A stretch of 64,000 bases of DNA from Cocos nucifera (taxonomy: Eukaryota; Streptophyta; Magnoliopsida; Arecales; Arecaceae): NCBI GenBank assembly GCA_006176705.1, contig QRFJ01000006.1:5731954-5795953 (forward strand). Reading direction: 5' to 3'. Both the position numbers and the translations under genes were made by a program. The notes beneath the pieces are model-generated. The model did not search any database. It saw nothing but the letters and a program-made list of their open reading frames with translations, and had not been told where the DNA came from. Shown here piece after piece: positions 1 through 10,570 of this stretch; position 1 is the stretch's first letter, and every line of letters begins with the position of its first letter.

Positions 1-440
1 TTGTATTTGTTATCATGGACTGATCAAAATGGGTAGCCTGTTAGTTTTACATGCCAACCCACTATACCATGTTTGGGGCCTAGAATCTATCTTTATCCTT
101 CATAGTTCGCATTCGAAAATGCTACGATCAAGATAAAGCCCTTCAATGATTAGGAAGAGCATTCTGGTTATATATATATGAACTCTTTCAGAAGCAATGT
201 TTTTTTTTATTTTTTTGCTTCTGAAGCAGATGGTTTAGGTCCCAAAATAAACAATGCCAAAAGAAGGAAGATGTAATAGCAAATTTTCTATACTTTTATA
301 TTAGAATGATTCAGTTCGCTGCCTTATTCGCCTTCCTGTGGAGATGTAAAATACTGAAAAATATACGTGTTCTGGAAAGGAATCATACGTCTGAAACCAA
401 TGGATGTCTGTCTATGATCTGACTTTGCCTCAAGATCCAC
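1..440. other. No recognisable feature
   Basis: AT-rich sequence with short homopolymer runs. I see no coding similarity, RNA gene or clear repeat boundary. It lies just beyond the 3' side of the minus-strand LINE remnant and may be its decayed tail. Confidence 0.4.
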
Positions 441-894
441 TTTCTAGGAGAATATGGGTTGACCCCAAAATCAACTTTGCACATATGAAGCCTTCCTACA
501 CTCCTAATTCTACCATTGGAATTGTGATGTCAAATAACCATGTGCCAACCATGGCCAACAAATTCGAGTATGGTCCTCCAATCACAAATGCCGCACCGCC
601 ACAAATGCCTCCATTAATCACATTACTATCAAAATTATCCTTAACAAAACTAGAAGGTGGGGGCTCTAAAAAGGTGCAAATAATCCGATAAGCAACTACT
701 GCTAAAGAAGAGTTCCACATGTCCCTAACCATCAAAGCTTATTTGGTTATGTGCAACTCAATAACTTCCATCGCTTGTGTAAGAGCCATTTCTAATACAA
801 ATCTTGAAGATAAGTTATGATCTTCAAATATGTGACTATTATTTTCTAAATAATAAGCTGGCTGGTCAAACCTCCAATTACATCCCCCCCCCTC

Positions 895-925
<31 letters not shown>

Positions 926-1012
926 AAGCAACTATTATGGAAGCCAGATGTTATATGCAATATAAGCTGCCTTAATGCACGGTGGTCTTCCATTAACTCT
1001 ACTTCTATTATC
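440..1012 (-). mobile_element. L1-type LINE remnant, C-terminal RNase H region
   Basis: Read on the minus strand, about 496-735 gives a broken RNase H-like domain (RVT_3 type) as found at the C-terminus of plant L1 ORF2 proteins. Visible pieces are FLEPPPSSFVKDNFDS, GGAAFVIGGPYSNLLA and GTWLFDITIPMVEL. Upstream on the same strand (739-993) are IFEDHNLSSRFVLEMALTQA and a degraded counterpart of the usual AYHIWLARN stretch, LILHITSGFH. Reading frames change several times and a homopolymer block interrupts the middle, so this is a dead fragment. Another part of an L1 ORF2 lies at 2955-3660 on the same strand and is probably the upstream part of the same element. Family assignment is by motif recognition only. 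Confidence 0.7.
884..927. repeat. Poly-C / poly-A homopolymer block
   Basis: A run of C interrupted by one T is followed directly by a run of A. It sits inside the LINE remnant, where translated similarity continues on both sides. It is either a microsatellite expansion or a sequencing/assembly artefact. Confidence 0.85.
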
Positions 1013-1085
1013 CTTCAAAAGCTCGAGAAAGGATTCAACATGGATGTATACATAGGGCACGTTTGGTGTGTTGTGGTATCAACTT

Positions 1086-1650
1086 GCTCTGATACCAATT
1101 ATTAAGAATCTTATATCAGAATATTATGGTAGAAAAGAAGAAAAAATAAAAGAAACACAATCAAATACATGAATCAGCTTAAAGGCTCGTCTCCACGGAG
1201 CATGCAAAATTTTACTATGAAAAAAAATAAATACAAGAGGAGATTACCCACTCACAATACTCATATACAATCCTCTCAACTAGAAGCTATTTTTATAAAA
1301 CTCCTTTTTGGAGATCTCCTGAAACGACCGCAGTTCGTTGTCTAACTATCTGCCTAAAGTCTCCTACTCCTACTGTCCGCTGGTGCCCTCTGATATACCG
1401 TCTCCCATCTCAGGTCTCAACTGAACCACCACGTTATTAGGCTACCGTCTGTAGGATATCGTCGGCCTTCAATGCCTTTTAAAGGTCTCGGGATAGGTCT
1501 AAACCCAGTCAAGAATAAAGACAATAGTCCTATTAGGCCACAACTGCTCGATCTTGACCGCTGAGTTGCTTGATCGTGCAATAAAGCTTCATGGACCACT
1601 TGTAAACTAGTTGTATCGTGAACCCAACCCAATGTCCACTTGCCACTTAT
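1086..1650 (-). mobile_element. Probable Copia-type LTR fragment with adjacent primer-binding site
   Basis: At 1086-1097 the plus strand reads gctctgatacca, the exact complement of TGGTATCAGAGC, the initiator-Met tRNA primer-binding site of many plant Copia elements. It is followed at once by attattaagaatcttatatc, which resembles the inner end of a Copia LTR on the minus strand. The following several hundred bases are LTR-like and non-coding, with a TATA-like stretch near 1292-1300. The outer end is not defined, and almost no internal region remains to the left. It lies within the DNA separating the two L1 pieces. Confidence 0.5.
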
Positions 1651-2954
1651 GCTAAAATGATCAAAATAGCCCCTGCGCCGGATATCTCACGGTAGACCCT
1701 TAAAGGATCCACCATGAACCACATGGGCGTTGGTCCATGGTGGACCGTGCCTAATCAGCCGTGCAGGATGTGCAGCATGGATGTCCACATGGGCGTTGCG
1801 CGTATTGGCCTGCACGTCTATCCGGGTCGCACGCACATTGGGTCTAGTAGCGTGCTGGGCCATGCCAATGCACGCTTATCATGGGCTGGCTGGTGCATTG
1901 GGCCACGCACGCGTGTTGGGTCCTGGCGGCCCACCGGCCTATGCTGGCCCATGGATCCCATCTGACGGCTCCGCGTGCTTCCTTATGCATTTTTCTTCGT
2001 CTGGTCTTTGTTTGGACTGTTTTTAGGCTCGTTGGACTCCGTCCATTATCCTGGATCTTATTGTGGGCTTATTATGGAAGAATTCAAGGTATTTTCCTCA
2101 ACATGATATGGGATGATCCATCCAAGATCAAGGATGATGTAGATGGAGATGATGAGATCATCATGTTTGGTTGCACCATGATGATTTTACATAGCAGTGA
2201 TTTCACATCATCTTTATTCCTCAAATCATCTTCCAACTTAATGATGGTATATCTATCCTTGTGGTCGAAAATCCAAGATCACCCTTAAATAGTGATCTTG
2301 AATTAAAATATAAAGAAAAAAATATCCCTTAGCCTAGTAAAAAAAAGTTATATCAATATATCGTTAATATACTATATTGATATTGTGCATCTGATATTAT
2401 ATTATATTTGATGTTATATATATATATATATTATAATATATTATTAATCATATTATTGTTATATTATGATTCAATGATAATTTTAAATTAGAGTAAAATA
2501 TCTTATAGTACTTTATATTTTTACATAATAAAAATATTAAATATATTACTTCTTTTTTCATATTTTTTAATCAAAATAAACATTTATATTAATAAATAAT
2601 ATATTATAAGCATAAATAAAAATATTAATTTTATAATAAAAATTAATATATTTTATAGGATTAATAATTTATAGGACTAATAAATATATTTTTATAGAAT
2701 CTATTAATTATTAATATATTAAATAAATATAATAATATATTATATATGATTAATAGATATATTTTTATAGAATATATTATGGATAGTTTTGGCACTGTAT
2801 AATTAGTGATTCTAATTTTTTATATAATACCAAATTTGTTATTTGTGGTTATCTAAGGATCTTTAATTATTAGATCATGGACCACCAAATGCACTAATTT
2901 TAGATCACTATGATAATCAGATCATCATAAGATTCAGATCACCAATGATCTTAA
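1651..2954. other. GC-rich then strongly AT-rich composite DNA between LINE pieces
   Basis: About 1690-1990 is GC-rich with open frames but no recognisable product. About 2290-2820 is extremely AT-rich. Around 2160-2190 and again, inverted, at 2980-2995 there are tgtttggt-like ends with ATC/GAT-rich sequence just inside, which hints at a decayed MITE. I could not confirm a target duplication. Confidence 0.4.
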
Positions 2955-3660
2955 ATCACCGTGTTGATTCCATTTAAGCCACCAAACATTACCATGGAGA
3001 ATTATAGAAGTACCTTAAATATTCCAAACCTTTTATCCTTACGCTCACTGAGAAGAACATAAGCTACCGTTTCCTCATTTGGGAAGCAGTCAAAATGTGA
3101 GGGTATATTCAAGCATGGTATTCTTGGCATAGAATCTTATCCCACACTATTTTCTATAGAAATAGAAACACCCACGGATGCAACCTGCATTTTTATACCC
3201 GCCCACCATCACACCCTTCCCTTGATGCAGGTTTTAATTGTTTGTATGGATCACTGGCCTTTACTTTGAACTTGCGTGATGAACCACACATCCTCCTCTC
3301 CGGTATATCATGGTAAGGTATGGCAATGGTTTTAACAGATAGTCATCAAACAGCTGGGGATTAGAGAAGAATTCCAACATTTTTCACCTAAAGTAAAAAG
3401 GTTACAGACTTTCATACCCCGTAAAAGATCCTAATTTACCGTAGTAGGCCACAACATCAACAGAATGTCCAAAATCCAAGCATCCGTCAGGATATTTATG
3501 GTTTTCCCATCCCCTGCTGCCCTTAATGTTAGTACACACAGGAGTAGCAAAACTACAAATTTCTTTCCAGAAAATTGAGCACTTGCGACGAGGACTTTGT
3601 TGAGAAGAAAAGGATACTTCTCCATTCTTAGTTCTTATTAAACAACACCAGATATTATAG
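2955..3660 (-). mobile_element. L1-type LINE remnant, zf-RVT region of ORF2
   Basis: Minus-strand translation gives pieces typical of the region after the reverse transcriptase in plant L1 ORF2: GDGKTINILTDAWILD followed by LWPT (3430-3500), KCSIFWKEICSFATPVCTNI (3520-3590), then downstream WVFLFL and KIVWDKILCQE (about 3130-3190) and FPNEETVAYVLLSE (about 3040-3085). These sit in different frames with stops, so the protein is not expressible. Order and strand agree with the RNase H piece at 440-1012, suggesting one LINE later split by about 1.9 kb of other DNA. Confidence 0.7.
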
Positions 3661-3682
3661 GCTTTACAATCGTTCTTATAGC

Positions 3683-3877
3683 CAAAAATGCTTTCCACAC
3701 TACGGATGATGACGTAGCTCTGTGAATACCGTCCATGATGATTAGCAAGTATATGAACCCAAGCAGAAAAAATGTATGGAGCCCGATAATTATTTTTTTT
3801 TCTATCCAAGCCTGCATGTCAATCACCTTAATAATATCTGCGGAACTATACCATCCATAACGTAGAAAGTATTTTCT
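3683..3877. mobile_element. Mutator-like MITE, copy A (195 bp)
   Basis: Non-coding element with inverted ends (aaaaatgctttccac on the left; the right end read inverted gives gaaaatactttctac). It is flanked by a perfect direct repeat, ttcttatagc, at 3673-3682 and 3878-3887. A target duplication of 9-10 bp is typical of Mutator-like elements. Shared inner sequence (tgtgaataccgtccatg) links it to copies at 13771-13950 and 61431-61626. It lies just beside the L1 remnant. Confidence 0.8.
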
Positions 3878-4011
3878 TTCTTATAGCATGTTTGGCCCAT
3901 ATTGCGTCTTGCTAAATCATCAAGGATTAAGCTTGACCTGTCCGGATTAAGACCTTATCCCATGCTAGCAAGTCCGAGTCCTTTATTTTTATCCATCCTA
4001 GCAAGTGAGGG

Positions 4012-4021
4012 AAAAAAAAAA

Positions 4022-4100
<79 letters not shown>

Positions 4101-4104
4101 TTTT
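4012..4104. repeat. Long poly-A run followed by poly-T
   Basis: About 85 A with one C near the start, then eight T. It could be the tail of a retroposed sequence inserted on the plus strand, or slippage or assembly noise. No body of a retroposon is recognisable upstream. Confidence 0.9.
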
Positions 4105-4441
4105 ATCTCCCCCTGGGTGCCTCAAGCAAAATTCTTGATATTTTGTTCCACTTTCATAATTGATTCTTTAGAAACATTAGCATGTTTTGCCTTGAAGTCC
4201 TGCAATAATCCTCCATTATCCTCGCGAATGCCACGGCATTAAAAATAGGTGCTTTGGTTTTAAGATGTGCGGGTTACCTCTTATTCTGGTTTTTGGGAGA
4301 TAACTTGTGAATACCACAAGCTCCTTTGATATGACATCTTATTTGCGGCAATCAATCTTCGGGTGAGTTTTTTTTTTCAATCCTTTTCATTCCAAACATT
4401 TTACTATATTGCTCAAGGATTCACGGAAAACTCAAAATAAC
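4105..4441. other. No recognisable feature
   Basis: Unique-looking, moderately AT-rich DNA up to the gypsy element boundary. Its last five bases (ataac, 4437-4441) form the left target-site copy of the element that starts at 4442. Confidence 0.4.
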
Positions 4442-5602
4442 TGTTGGTGCAGAAACTAATCATCATCGAAATTAGCTGGAGCGAAAGTAGACGAGGTCGC
4501 CATCGGAGATCTGTAAAACGAAGTTCCGTCCGGAGCCGGTGGGGGTGGCTCCGATAGGACCCTTCGACGATCAAATCAGCTCTGGCCAACAGGAATGGAG
4601 TGCTCGAAAATGAGTTCCTCAGAGCTTAGAAAGGAAGAGGAGAGCTTAGAGATCAGAGATTCGAGTTAGCGTATCTCAAGGATCCTTTTTATAGCGGAGC
4701 TTGATGGTGACAGCTGTAGCCGCGTGCTGGCGGACCGCTCGAGGTCCGACGGAGTCAGTCTCACGGAAAGGTGCCGTCTGCAGCAGATTGATGGTGACAG
4801 CCATCGTCGCCTGGTAGCGGATCGCTATCGCTTGCGGTGGACTGATGGTGACGGCTGCAGCTGTCTTGGTACTGAGTCGCTCGGGGTCAAATGAATGAAG
4901 GGTTGAAGGGCTTTGACGTGTACCCATTTCGAAAGAGTTCGGACTCCTGAAGAGGAAGCTTAGAAGGAGTTTGGCTCCCATAGGCGTTTGGCTGGAGGTG
5001 AGCGGCTAAGGCCCGATTGCTGAAAAGTTCGGTAGGAGCTCGACCGATCGAGGGGATGTCTGGGAGGGGTCCGGCTAGACGAGCCTGGCTCCTGAAGAAG
5101 TGTGGTCGAAGGATGTTTGGGACGAGTCCAGCTCTCTGAAGAAGTCCGATCGAAGAGGAAGTTCGGCTCTTGTAGGTGTCTGGCTAGAGGAGTGCGGCTA
5201 AGACTGGGCCGTTGGGAGTTCGAAAGGAGCTCGGTCGCTAAGGAATCCGATCGGAGGACGACCGTCGAGGAGTTCGCTGAGAAGTTCGATCGAGGGACGA
5301 CTGCTGAGGAGTTCGACCGGCTGAAGGGACGGCCGCTGAGGAGTTCGGCCGATGGACGACCGTTGAGGAGTTCGGTTGCTGGGAGTCCAAAGGAGCTCGA
5401 CCGGCTGAATGATTTGGCTAAGATCCGACCGTTGAGTAGTTCAGCTGGCTGTAAGAGTTCGGCTAAGACCCGACCGCTGAGCAGTTCAACCCGCCCTAAG
5501 AGTTCATCCAAGACCCGTCCGCTGAAGCTCTTCTGTGGCTACTGGTTGCATTAAACTGAGCATCGAACTAGACTTCGGCAGGAGCGGGATTTATCCCCAA
5601 TA
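4442..5602 (-). repeat. LTR A (3' LTR in element orientation)
   Basis: About 1161 bp. It contains a minus-strand TATA box (ctttttatag on the plus strand near 4685). A long stretch is built from repeats of gaggagttcg and ccgctgagg motifs, probably U3. Open frames of 150-180 codons on both strands here are products of this repetition, not genes. Confidence 0.85.
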
Positions 5603-5786
5603 ATAGCCCCCAACTTTCGAGTTCGAAACTTGAAGGAAGGAAGTGCAAAAAAGGCGACTGTCGAAGTCTTCTTCTGGGCTCCGTGCTAGTTCAGGTCAAA
5701 GCTCGGGAGAGATCTCATCTCCAGCTAAAGTTGATGTTGAAGTTGAAGCCCGAAAGAGATTCTATCTCCAACCGAGGTTGAGGTAG
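5603..5786 (-). other. Short internal fragment between LTR A and LTR B
   Basis: Starts with atagcccccaac, the purine-rich tract on the minus strand that normally lies next to a 3' LTR. It matches the sequence just after LTR B (6954-7130) nearly base for base up to gttgaggtagg, then switches abruptly into LTR sequence at 5787. It marks a recombination junction. Confidence 0.75.
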
Positions 5787-6953
5787 GTATAGAAACTGAT
5801 CGTCGTCGGAATCAGCTGGAGCAGAGGTGGACGAGATCGCCGCTGGAGACCTGCAAAATGAAGTCCCATCCAGAGCTGGTGGGGGTGGCTCTGGCAGGAC
5901 CCTCCGACGATCAAGTCAGTTCTGGCCAATAGGAATGGAGTGCTCGAGAATGAGTTCCTCAGAGCTTAGAGAGGAAGAGGAGAGCTTAGAGATCAGAGAT
6001 TCGAGTTAGCGTATCTGAAGGATCCTTTTTATAGCGGAGCTTGATGGTGATAGCTATAGCCGCGTGCTGGCGGATCGCTCGAGGTCCGACGGAGTCAATC
6101 TCACGGGAAGGTGCTATCTGCAGCGGATTGATGGTGATAGCCACCGCCGCCTAGTAGCGGATCGCTATCGCTTGCGATGGACTGATGGTGATGGTTGCAA
6201 CTATCTTGGTATTGAGCCGCTTGAGGCTAAATGAATGAAGGGTTGAAGGGCTTTGATGTGTACCCATTTCGGAAGAGTTCGGACTCCTGAAGAGGGAGCT
6301 CGGAAGGAGTTCGGCTTCCATAGGCGTCTGGCTGGAGGTGAGCGGCTAAGGCTCGGTCGCTGGAGAGTTCAGTAGGAGCTCGACCGATCGAGGGGATGTC
6401 TGGGAGGGGTCCGACTGAACGAGCCCGGCTCCTGAAGAAGTGCGGTCGAAGGATATTTGGGATGAGTCCAGCTCTCCGAAGAAGTTCGATCGAAGAGGAA
6501 GCTTGGAGGGAGTTCGACTCTTGTAGGTGTTTGGCTGGAGGAGTGCGGCTAAGGCTCGATCGCTGGGAGTTCGGAAGAAGCTCGACCGCTGAGGAGTCCG
6601 ATCGGGGGACGACCACCGAGGAGTTTGCTGAGAAGTTCGATCGAGGGACGACTGCTGAGGAGTTCGACCGGCTGAAGGGACGGCCGTTGAGGAGTTCGAT
6701 CGATGGACGATCGTTGAGGAGTTCGACCGTTGGGAGTCCGAAGGAGCTCGACCGACTGAAGGATTCGGCTAAGATCCGATCGCTGAGCAGTTCGGCCGGC
6801 TGTAAGAGTTCGGCTAAGATTCGATCGTTGAGCAGTTCGATCGGTCCTAAGAGTTCATCCAAGACCCGTCCGCTGAAGCTCTTCCATGGCTACTGATTGC
6901 ATTAGGTTGAGCATCGAACTAGACTTCGGCAGGAGCAGAGTTTATCCCCAACA
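5787..6953 (-). repeat. LTR B, slightly truncated at its left end
   Basis: Matches LTR A and LTR C throughout (tatagaaactgatcgtcg at the left, tttatccccaaca at the right) but lacks the first bases, including the TG terminus. It contains the same TATA box and gagttcg-rich U3. It is followed by a normal internal sequence with the purine tract, so it is the working 3' LTR of the longer interior. Confidence 0.8.
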
Positions 6954-7048
6954 ATAGCCTCCCCACTTGCGAGTTCGAAACTCGAAGGAAGGGAGTGCAG
7001 AAAAGGCGACTGCCGAAGTCTTCTTCTGGGCTCCATGCTGGTTCAGGT

Positions 7049-7965
7049 CGAAGCTCGAGGGAGATCTCATCTCCAGCTAAAGTTGATGTTGAAGTTAAAG
7101 CTCGGAGGAGATCCCATCTCCAATCGAGGTTAAGATAGGCCTCGTCTCCTACGATCGAGGTCGGAGGTTGAGCTCATCAGGGGCAACATTGTCTCCTACA
7201 ACCGAGGCTGACTCGGAGGAGATCTCCTCTCCTACAGCCGAGGTCAATACGGACGCTCGAAAGAGATCCAATTTCTGGCCGAGGTTGGCTCGATCAATCG
7301 GAAGAGATCTCATCTCTGATCGAGGTTGGCTTGGTCGATTGGGAGAGATCTTATCTCTGTCCGAGGTTGGCTCGGTCTCCTATGACCAGGGTTGATGCGG
7401 GTATTCGGGGGAGATCTTATCTCCTACAATCGAGTGTGCCTCGGGGGAGATCTTATCTCCCACGGCTGAGATTGATGCGGGCACTTGGGGGAGATCTTAT
7501 CTCCTGCAGCCGAGCTTAGCCCGGACGCTCGAAGGAGATCTTATCTCCTACGGTCGAGCTTGCCTCGAGGGAGATCTTATCTTCTGTGGTCGAGTTTGCC
7601 TCGGAGGAGATTATCTCCTGCGGTCGAGGTTGACCACGATCGCCCGGGAGAGATCTTATCTCTAGCCGAAGTCGACTCGATCGTTCGGAAGAGATCTTAT
7701 CTCTAGCCGAGGCTGTCGCGGTCGCTCGAAAGAGATCTTATCTCTGGCCGAGGATGGCGCTCGGAAGAGATCTTATCTCTGGTCGAAGTTGACTCTCGGG
7801 AGAGATCTTATCTCTAGTCGAGGCTATCGCGGTCACTTGGGAGAGATCTTATCTCTGATCGAGGTTGACTCTCGGAAGAGATCTTATCTCTAGCCGTGGT
7901 TGTCGCGGTCGCTCGAGAGAGATCTTATCTCTGACCGAGGTTGATGGAGATCCTATTTCTTATAG
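7049..7965. repeat. Array of about 20 short palindromes (GAGATCTTATCTC type)
   Basis: Units spaced about 35-50 bp each contain a perfect or near-perfect palindrome with a CTT centre, such as gggagatcttatctccc, ggagatcttatctcc or agagatcttatctct. A spacer with ccgaggttg or ggtcgag follows. Early units pair GGAG with CTCC and later units pair AGAG with CTCT, so the two arms change together. The array lies between the gag remnants and the 3' LTR, a non-coding part of the element transcript. One more unit occurs near 8780. Confidence 0.85.
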
Positions 7966-7984
7966 ACTTCGAAGCTCGGACTTG

Positions 7985-8860
7985 GACTTTGCTCGCGTTA
8001 GGATGAGATTCCCCTCCTGCTCTTAACGAACTTTGGGGGCACCTTCGGACCGTCGTCCGTATCTCTCCCCCCATCTCGTCTAGGGTGAATGAGGCCTTTG
8101 GCTTTACTCGCGTTAGGATGAGGTTCTCCTCCTATTTCTAATGGGCTGTGGAGGCACATTCGGACCGTCGTCCGTCTCCCCCCATCTCATCTAAGGTGAA
8201 CGAGGCCTTCGAACTTTGCTCGCATTAGGAAAAGGTTCTCCTCCTATTCCTAACGGGCTGTGGGGGCACATTCGGACCGTCGTCCGTCTTCCCCATCTCG
8301 TCTAAGGTGAACGAGGCCTTCGACTTTGCTCGCATTAGGATGAGGTTCTCCTCCTGTTCCTAACGGGCTATGGGGGCACATTCGGACCATCGTCCGTCTT
8401 TCCCTCCATCTCGTCTAAGGTGAACGAGGCCTTCAACTTTGCTCGCATTAGGATGAGGTTCTCCTCCTATTTCTAACGGACTGTGAGGGGCACATACGGA
8501 CCGTCGTCCGTACCTCTCCCCCCATCTCGTCTAAGTGAACGAGGCCTTCGACTTTGCTCACGTTAGGATGAGGTTCTCCTCCTATTTCTAACAGGCTGTG
8601 GGGGCACATGGATCATCGTCCGTGCCTCTCCCCCCATCTCGTCTTTGTGAACGAGGCCTTCGACTTTGCTCGCATTAGGACGAGGTTCTCCTCCTATTCC
8701 TAACGGGCTGTGGGGGGCACATAAGGATCGTTGTCAGGATCTCTCCCTCCATCTTCTCCTTTGTGAACGAGGTCTTCATTCGGAAGAGATCTTATCTCTG
8801 GCCGAGGTTGAAGGTTTTTGACCTGCTCGTGTTAGGACGAGGTTCTCCTCCTGTTCCTAA
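7985..8860. repeat. Tandem array of eight ~112-bp units
   Basis: The ggatgaggttctcc core recurs near 8001, 8116, 8228, 8338, 8451, 8566, 8678 and 8836. Each unit carries gttagga...tcctaac, an inverted repeat with an inner gagg-ttct-cctc stem, and cggaccgtcgtccg, a second short inverted repeat. The same unit, about 115 bp long, makes an array in the same relative place in the gypsy element at 26457-35924. Confidence 0.85.
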
Positions 8861-9200
8861 CACGGCAACTATTGACTGCTTCTTTTCTATCATCACATAG
8901 TTTTTATATCCAGAAACAATATTATTTATTAGGAGAGAATTTTATTGGGGGGAAGTTACTGGCAGCACATCTCCGTTTCAGGGTCGTGGGGGCGTTGTTC
9001 TTCCACATTTTTTCATGCGGACGATCTTTTCTATCTCATGCTGGCCTCCTCAATTTGGAGCATGCTTCTCTTGGCTTTGACGCTAGGAGGTGACGAGTCG
9101 CCGATGTACCAAGCTCCTCCCTGGGGTAACATTGATGACGCCGTGAGGTGGCCGATCTTGTCGTTTCTGATTACGATAGCGCCCTTGGCCGATCAGCTAG
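8861..9200. other. Unassigned interior of the non-autonomous element
   Basis: About 340 bp between the tandem array and the gag remnant. The plus-strand open frames here have no family resemblance. In a complete relative this position would hold integrase, RNase H, reverse transcriptase and protease, all missing here. Confidence 0.5.
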
Positions 9201-9545
9201 CTAGTGTCGAAGGAATTTACCCAACCGCCTCTTTCTGATGAGCTCCTCAATTTCGTCTCGGAGCTGGATGCATTCCTCAGTGTCGTGGCCATGGTCGTGA
9301 TGGTAGAGGCAATACTTGCTTCGATCGCGTTTGTTTGGGGGAGACCGTAACCCTTCTGGTCTTGGCAGCTGATTCTTAACTTCCATGAGAATTTGAGTTC
9401 GAGAAGTGTTGCAGGGGGTGCAGTCGCGGAACTTTTCAGGAGGAGGACTTCTTCGCACCCTTCTGTCGGGGCTTCCTTGGTGGTGAGCTCGAAAAGTTTG
9501 GGCCTTGCTTGCGCTAGGGAGGTCGTGGATGCGGCCGAACTTCAT
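9201..9545 (-). pseudogene. gag C-terminal remnant (zinc-knuckle-like region)
   Basis: The minus strand reads YCLYHHDHGHDTEECIQLRD followed by EIEELIRKRRLGKFLRH. The other element has FCLYHRDHGHDTEECIQLQD at its gag-protease border, so the two are homologous. This region follows the nucleocapsid Cys/His segment in Tat-lineage gypsy gag proteins. Coding stops right after FLRH and no protease follows, which fits a large internal deletion of pol. Confidence 0.75.
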
Positions 9546-9559
9546 TCCGTCCCCTTGTG

Positions 9560-10110
9560 AAACCTACGGGAGAACTCCGTGCTCCTTCATCAGGGCTTCC
9601 TTGATGGCGAGCTCGAGGGAAAGTTCGGCCTCGCTTACGCTGGGGAGGTCGTGGATGCGGCCGAACTTCGTTCCGCCTCCTTGCGAAACCTTCCACGGGA
9701 GGACTTCATGCCCTTTTATCGGGGCTTCCTCAATGACGGGCTCGAGGGAGAGTTCGGCCTCGCTTGCGTCAAACTTTATTCCGCTTTCCTGCGAAACCTT
9801 CCGCGGGAGAACTTCATGCCCTTTTATCGGGGCTTCCTCGATGACGGGCTCGAGGAGGAGTTCGGCCTCACTTGTGCCGAACTTCATTTCGCTTTCCTGC
9901 GAAACCTTCCGCGGGAGAACTTCATGCCCTTTTGTCGGGGCTTCCTCGATGATGGGCTCGAGGAGGAGTTCGGCCTCGCTTGCGCCGAACTTCATTCCGC
10001 TTTTTCGCGAAACCTTCCGCGAGAGAACTTCATGCCCCTTTGTTGGGGCTTCCTTGATGATGAGCTCAAGGGAAAGTTCGGCCTTGCTTGTGCCGAACTT
10101 GCGCTGGGAA
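9560..10110 (-). pseudogene. gag linker expanded into 36-residue (108-bp) repeats
   Basis: ttcatgccc recurs at 9705, 9813, 9921 and 10029, an exact 108-bp period. The minus strand stays open across the copies and encodes units such as MKFGTSEAELLLEPVIEEAP followed by IKGHEVLPRKVSQES. The unit is acidic and alanine/glutamate-rich, unlike the basic flanks. Related but much shorter repeats of gagaacttcgg occur at 33520-33600 in the other element, at the same gag position. Confidence 0.75.
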
Positions 10111-10442
10111 GTCGTGGACGCGGTCGAACTTTATTTCATTTCTACGGAAGAACTTCTGCTCTCTGTTTCTTCTTCCTTAGGGCGATTGGTACGCTCAAAT
10201 GCTTTTCCTTAAGGCCGGTTCCTCGCATCCTCATGTTGGGTTTGCTGGAAAAGTTTCCGTCGGAGATTGTCGCACGGCCAGCATCATCTTGATGGGGCCA
10301 CGAACCCGACCAGTAGGTTGAACTGCTCCACGTTTGCGGTGGCTTCGTGTGGAACTTAGACTGCCGGAGCTGAAATGGGAGCAGATGGACCTGGCGCGTA
10401 GGTCGCCGTTCGCCGAGTCGAAGCTCTCCTGAAAGGCATTTT
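10111..10442 (-). pseudogene. gag N-terminal remnant
   Basis: A minus-strand ATG at about 10442 begins MPFRRASTRRTAT, matching MPPRRASTRRSAA at the start of gag in the other element. The frame closes within about 30 codons, and the capsid (Retrotrans_gag) core is missing. Confidence 0.65.
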
Positions 10443-10570
10443 CTCTTCAGAAAAGAACTCTAGTGAAGAAGAAGAGAGATCTCCGGAGGGGAAAGAGAAA
10501 AATCATCGTCAAGCACTTCTTTAAGAACAAGAAAACCTCGGAGGTTCGTGTCCTTCCTCTAGCGCCATTC

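Noticed and set aside
404..691. 95-codon plus-strand frame
   Set aside because: It is antisense to the RNase H part of the LINE remnant and has no similarity of its own.
3902..4138. Lysine-rich frame
   Set aside because: Translation of a poly-A run.
5102..6896. Serine/arginine-rich open frames of 150-211 codons on both strands
   Set aside because: They arise from repeated gagttcg/cgaactc motifs inside LTRs; they have no start context or family match and occur in every LTR copy.
7049..8860. CRISPR-like regularly spaced repeats
   Set aside because: Units include their spacers as part of the repeat, periods are irregular or over 100 bp, no cas genes exist and the setting is a plant retrotransposon.
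9505..10292. Plus-strand open frames of 235 and 237 codons
   Set aside because: They lie opposite the minus-strand gag repeat, whose 108-bp period keeps all frames open.
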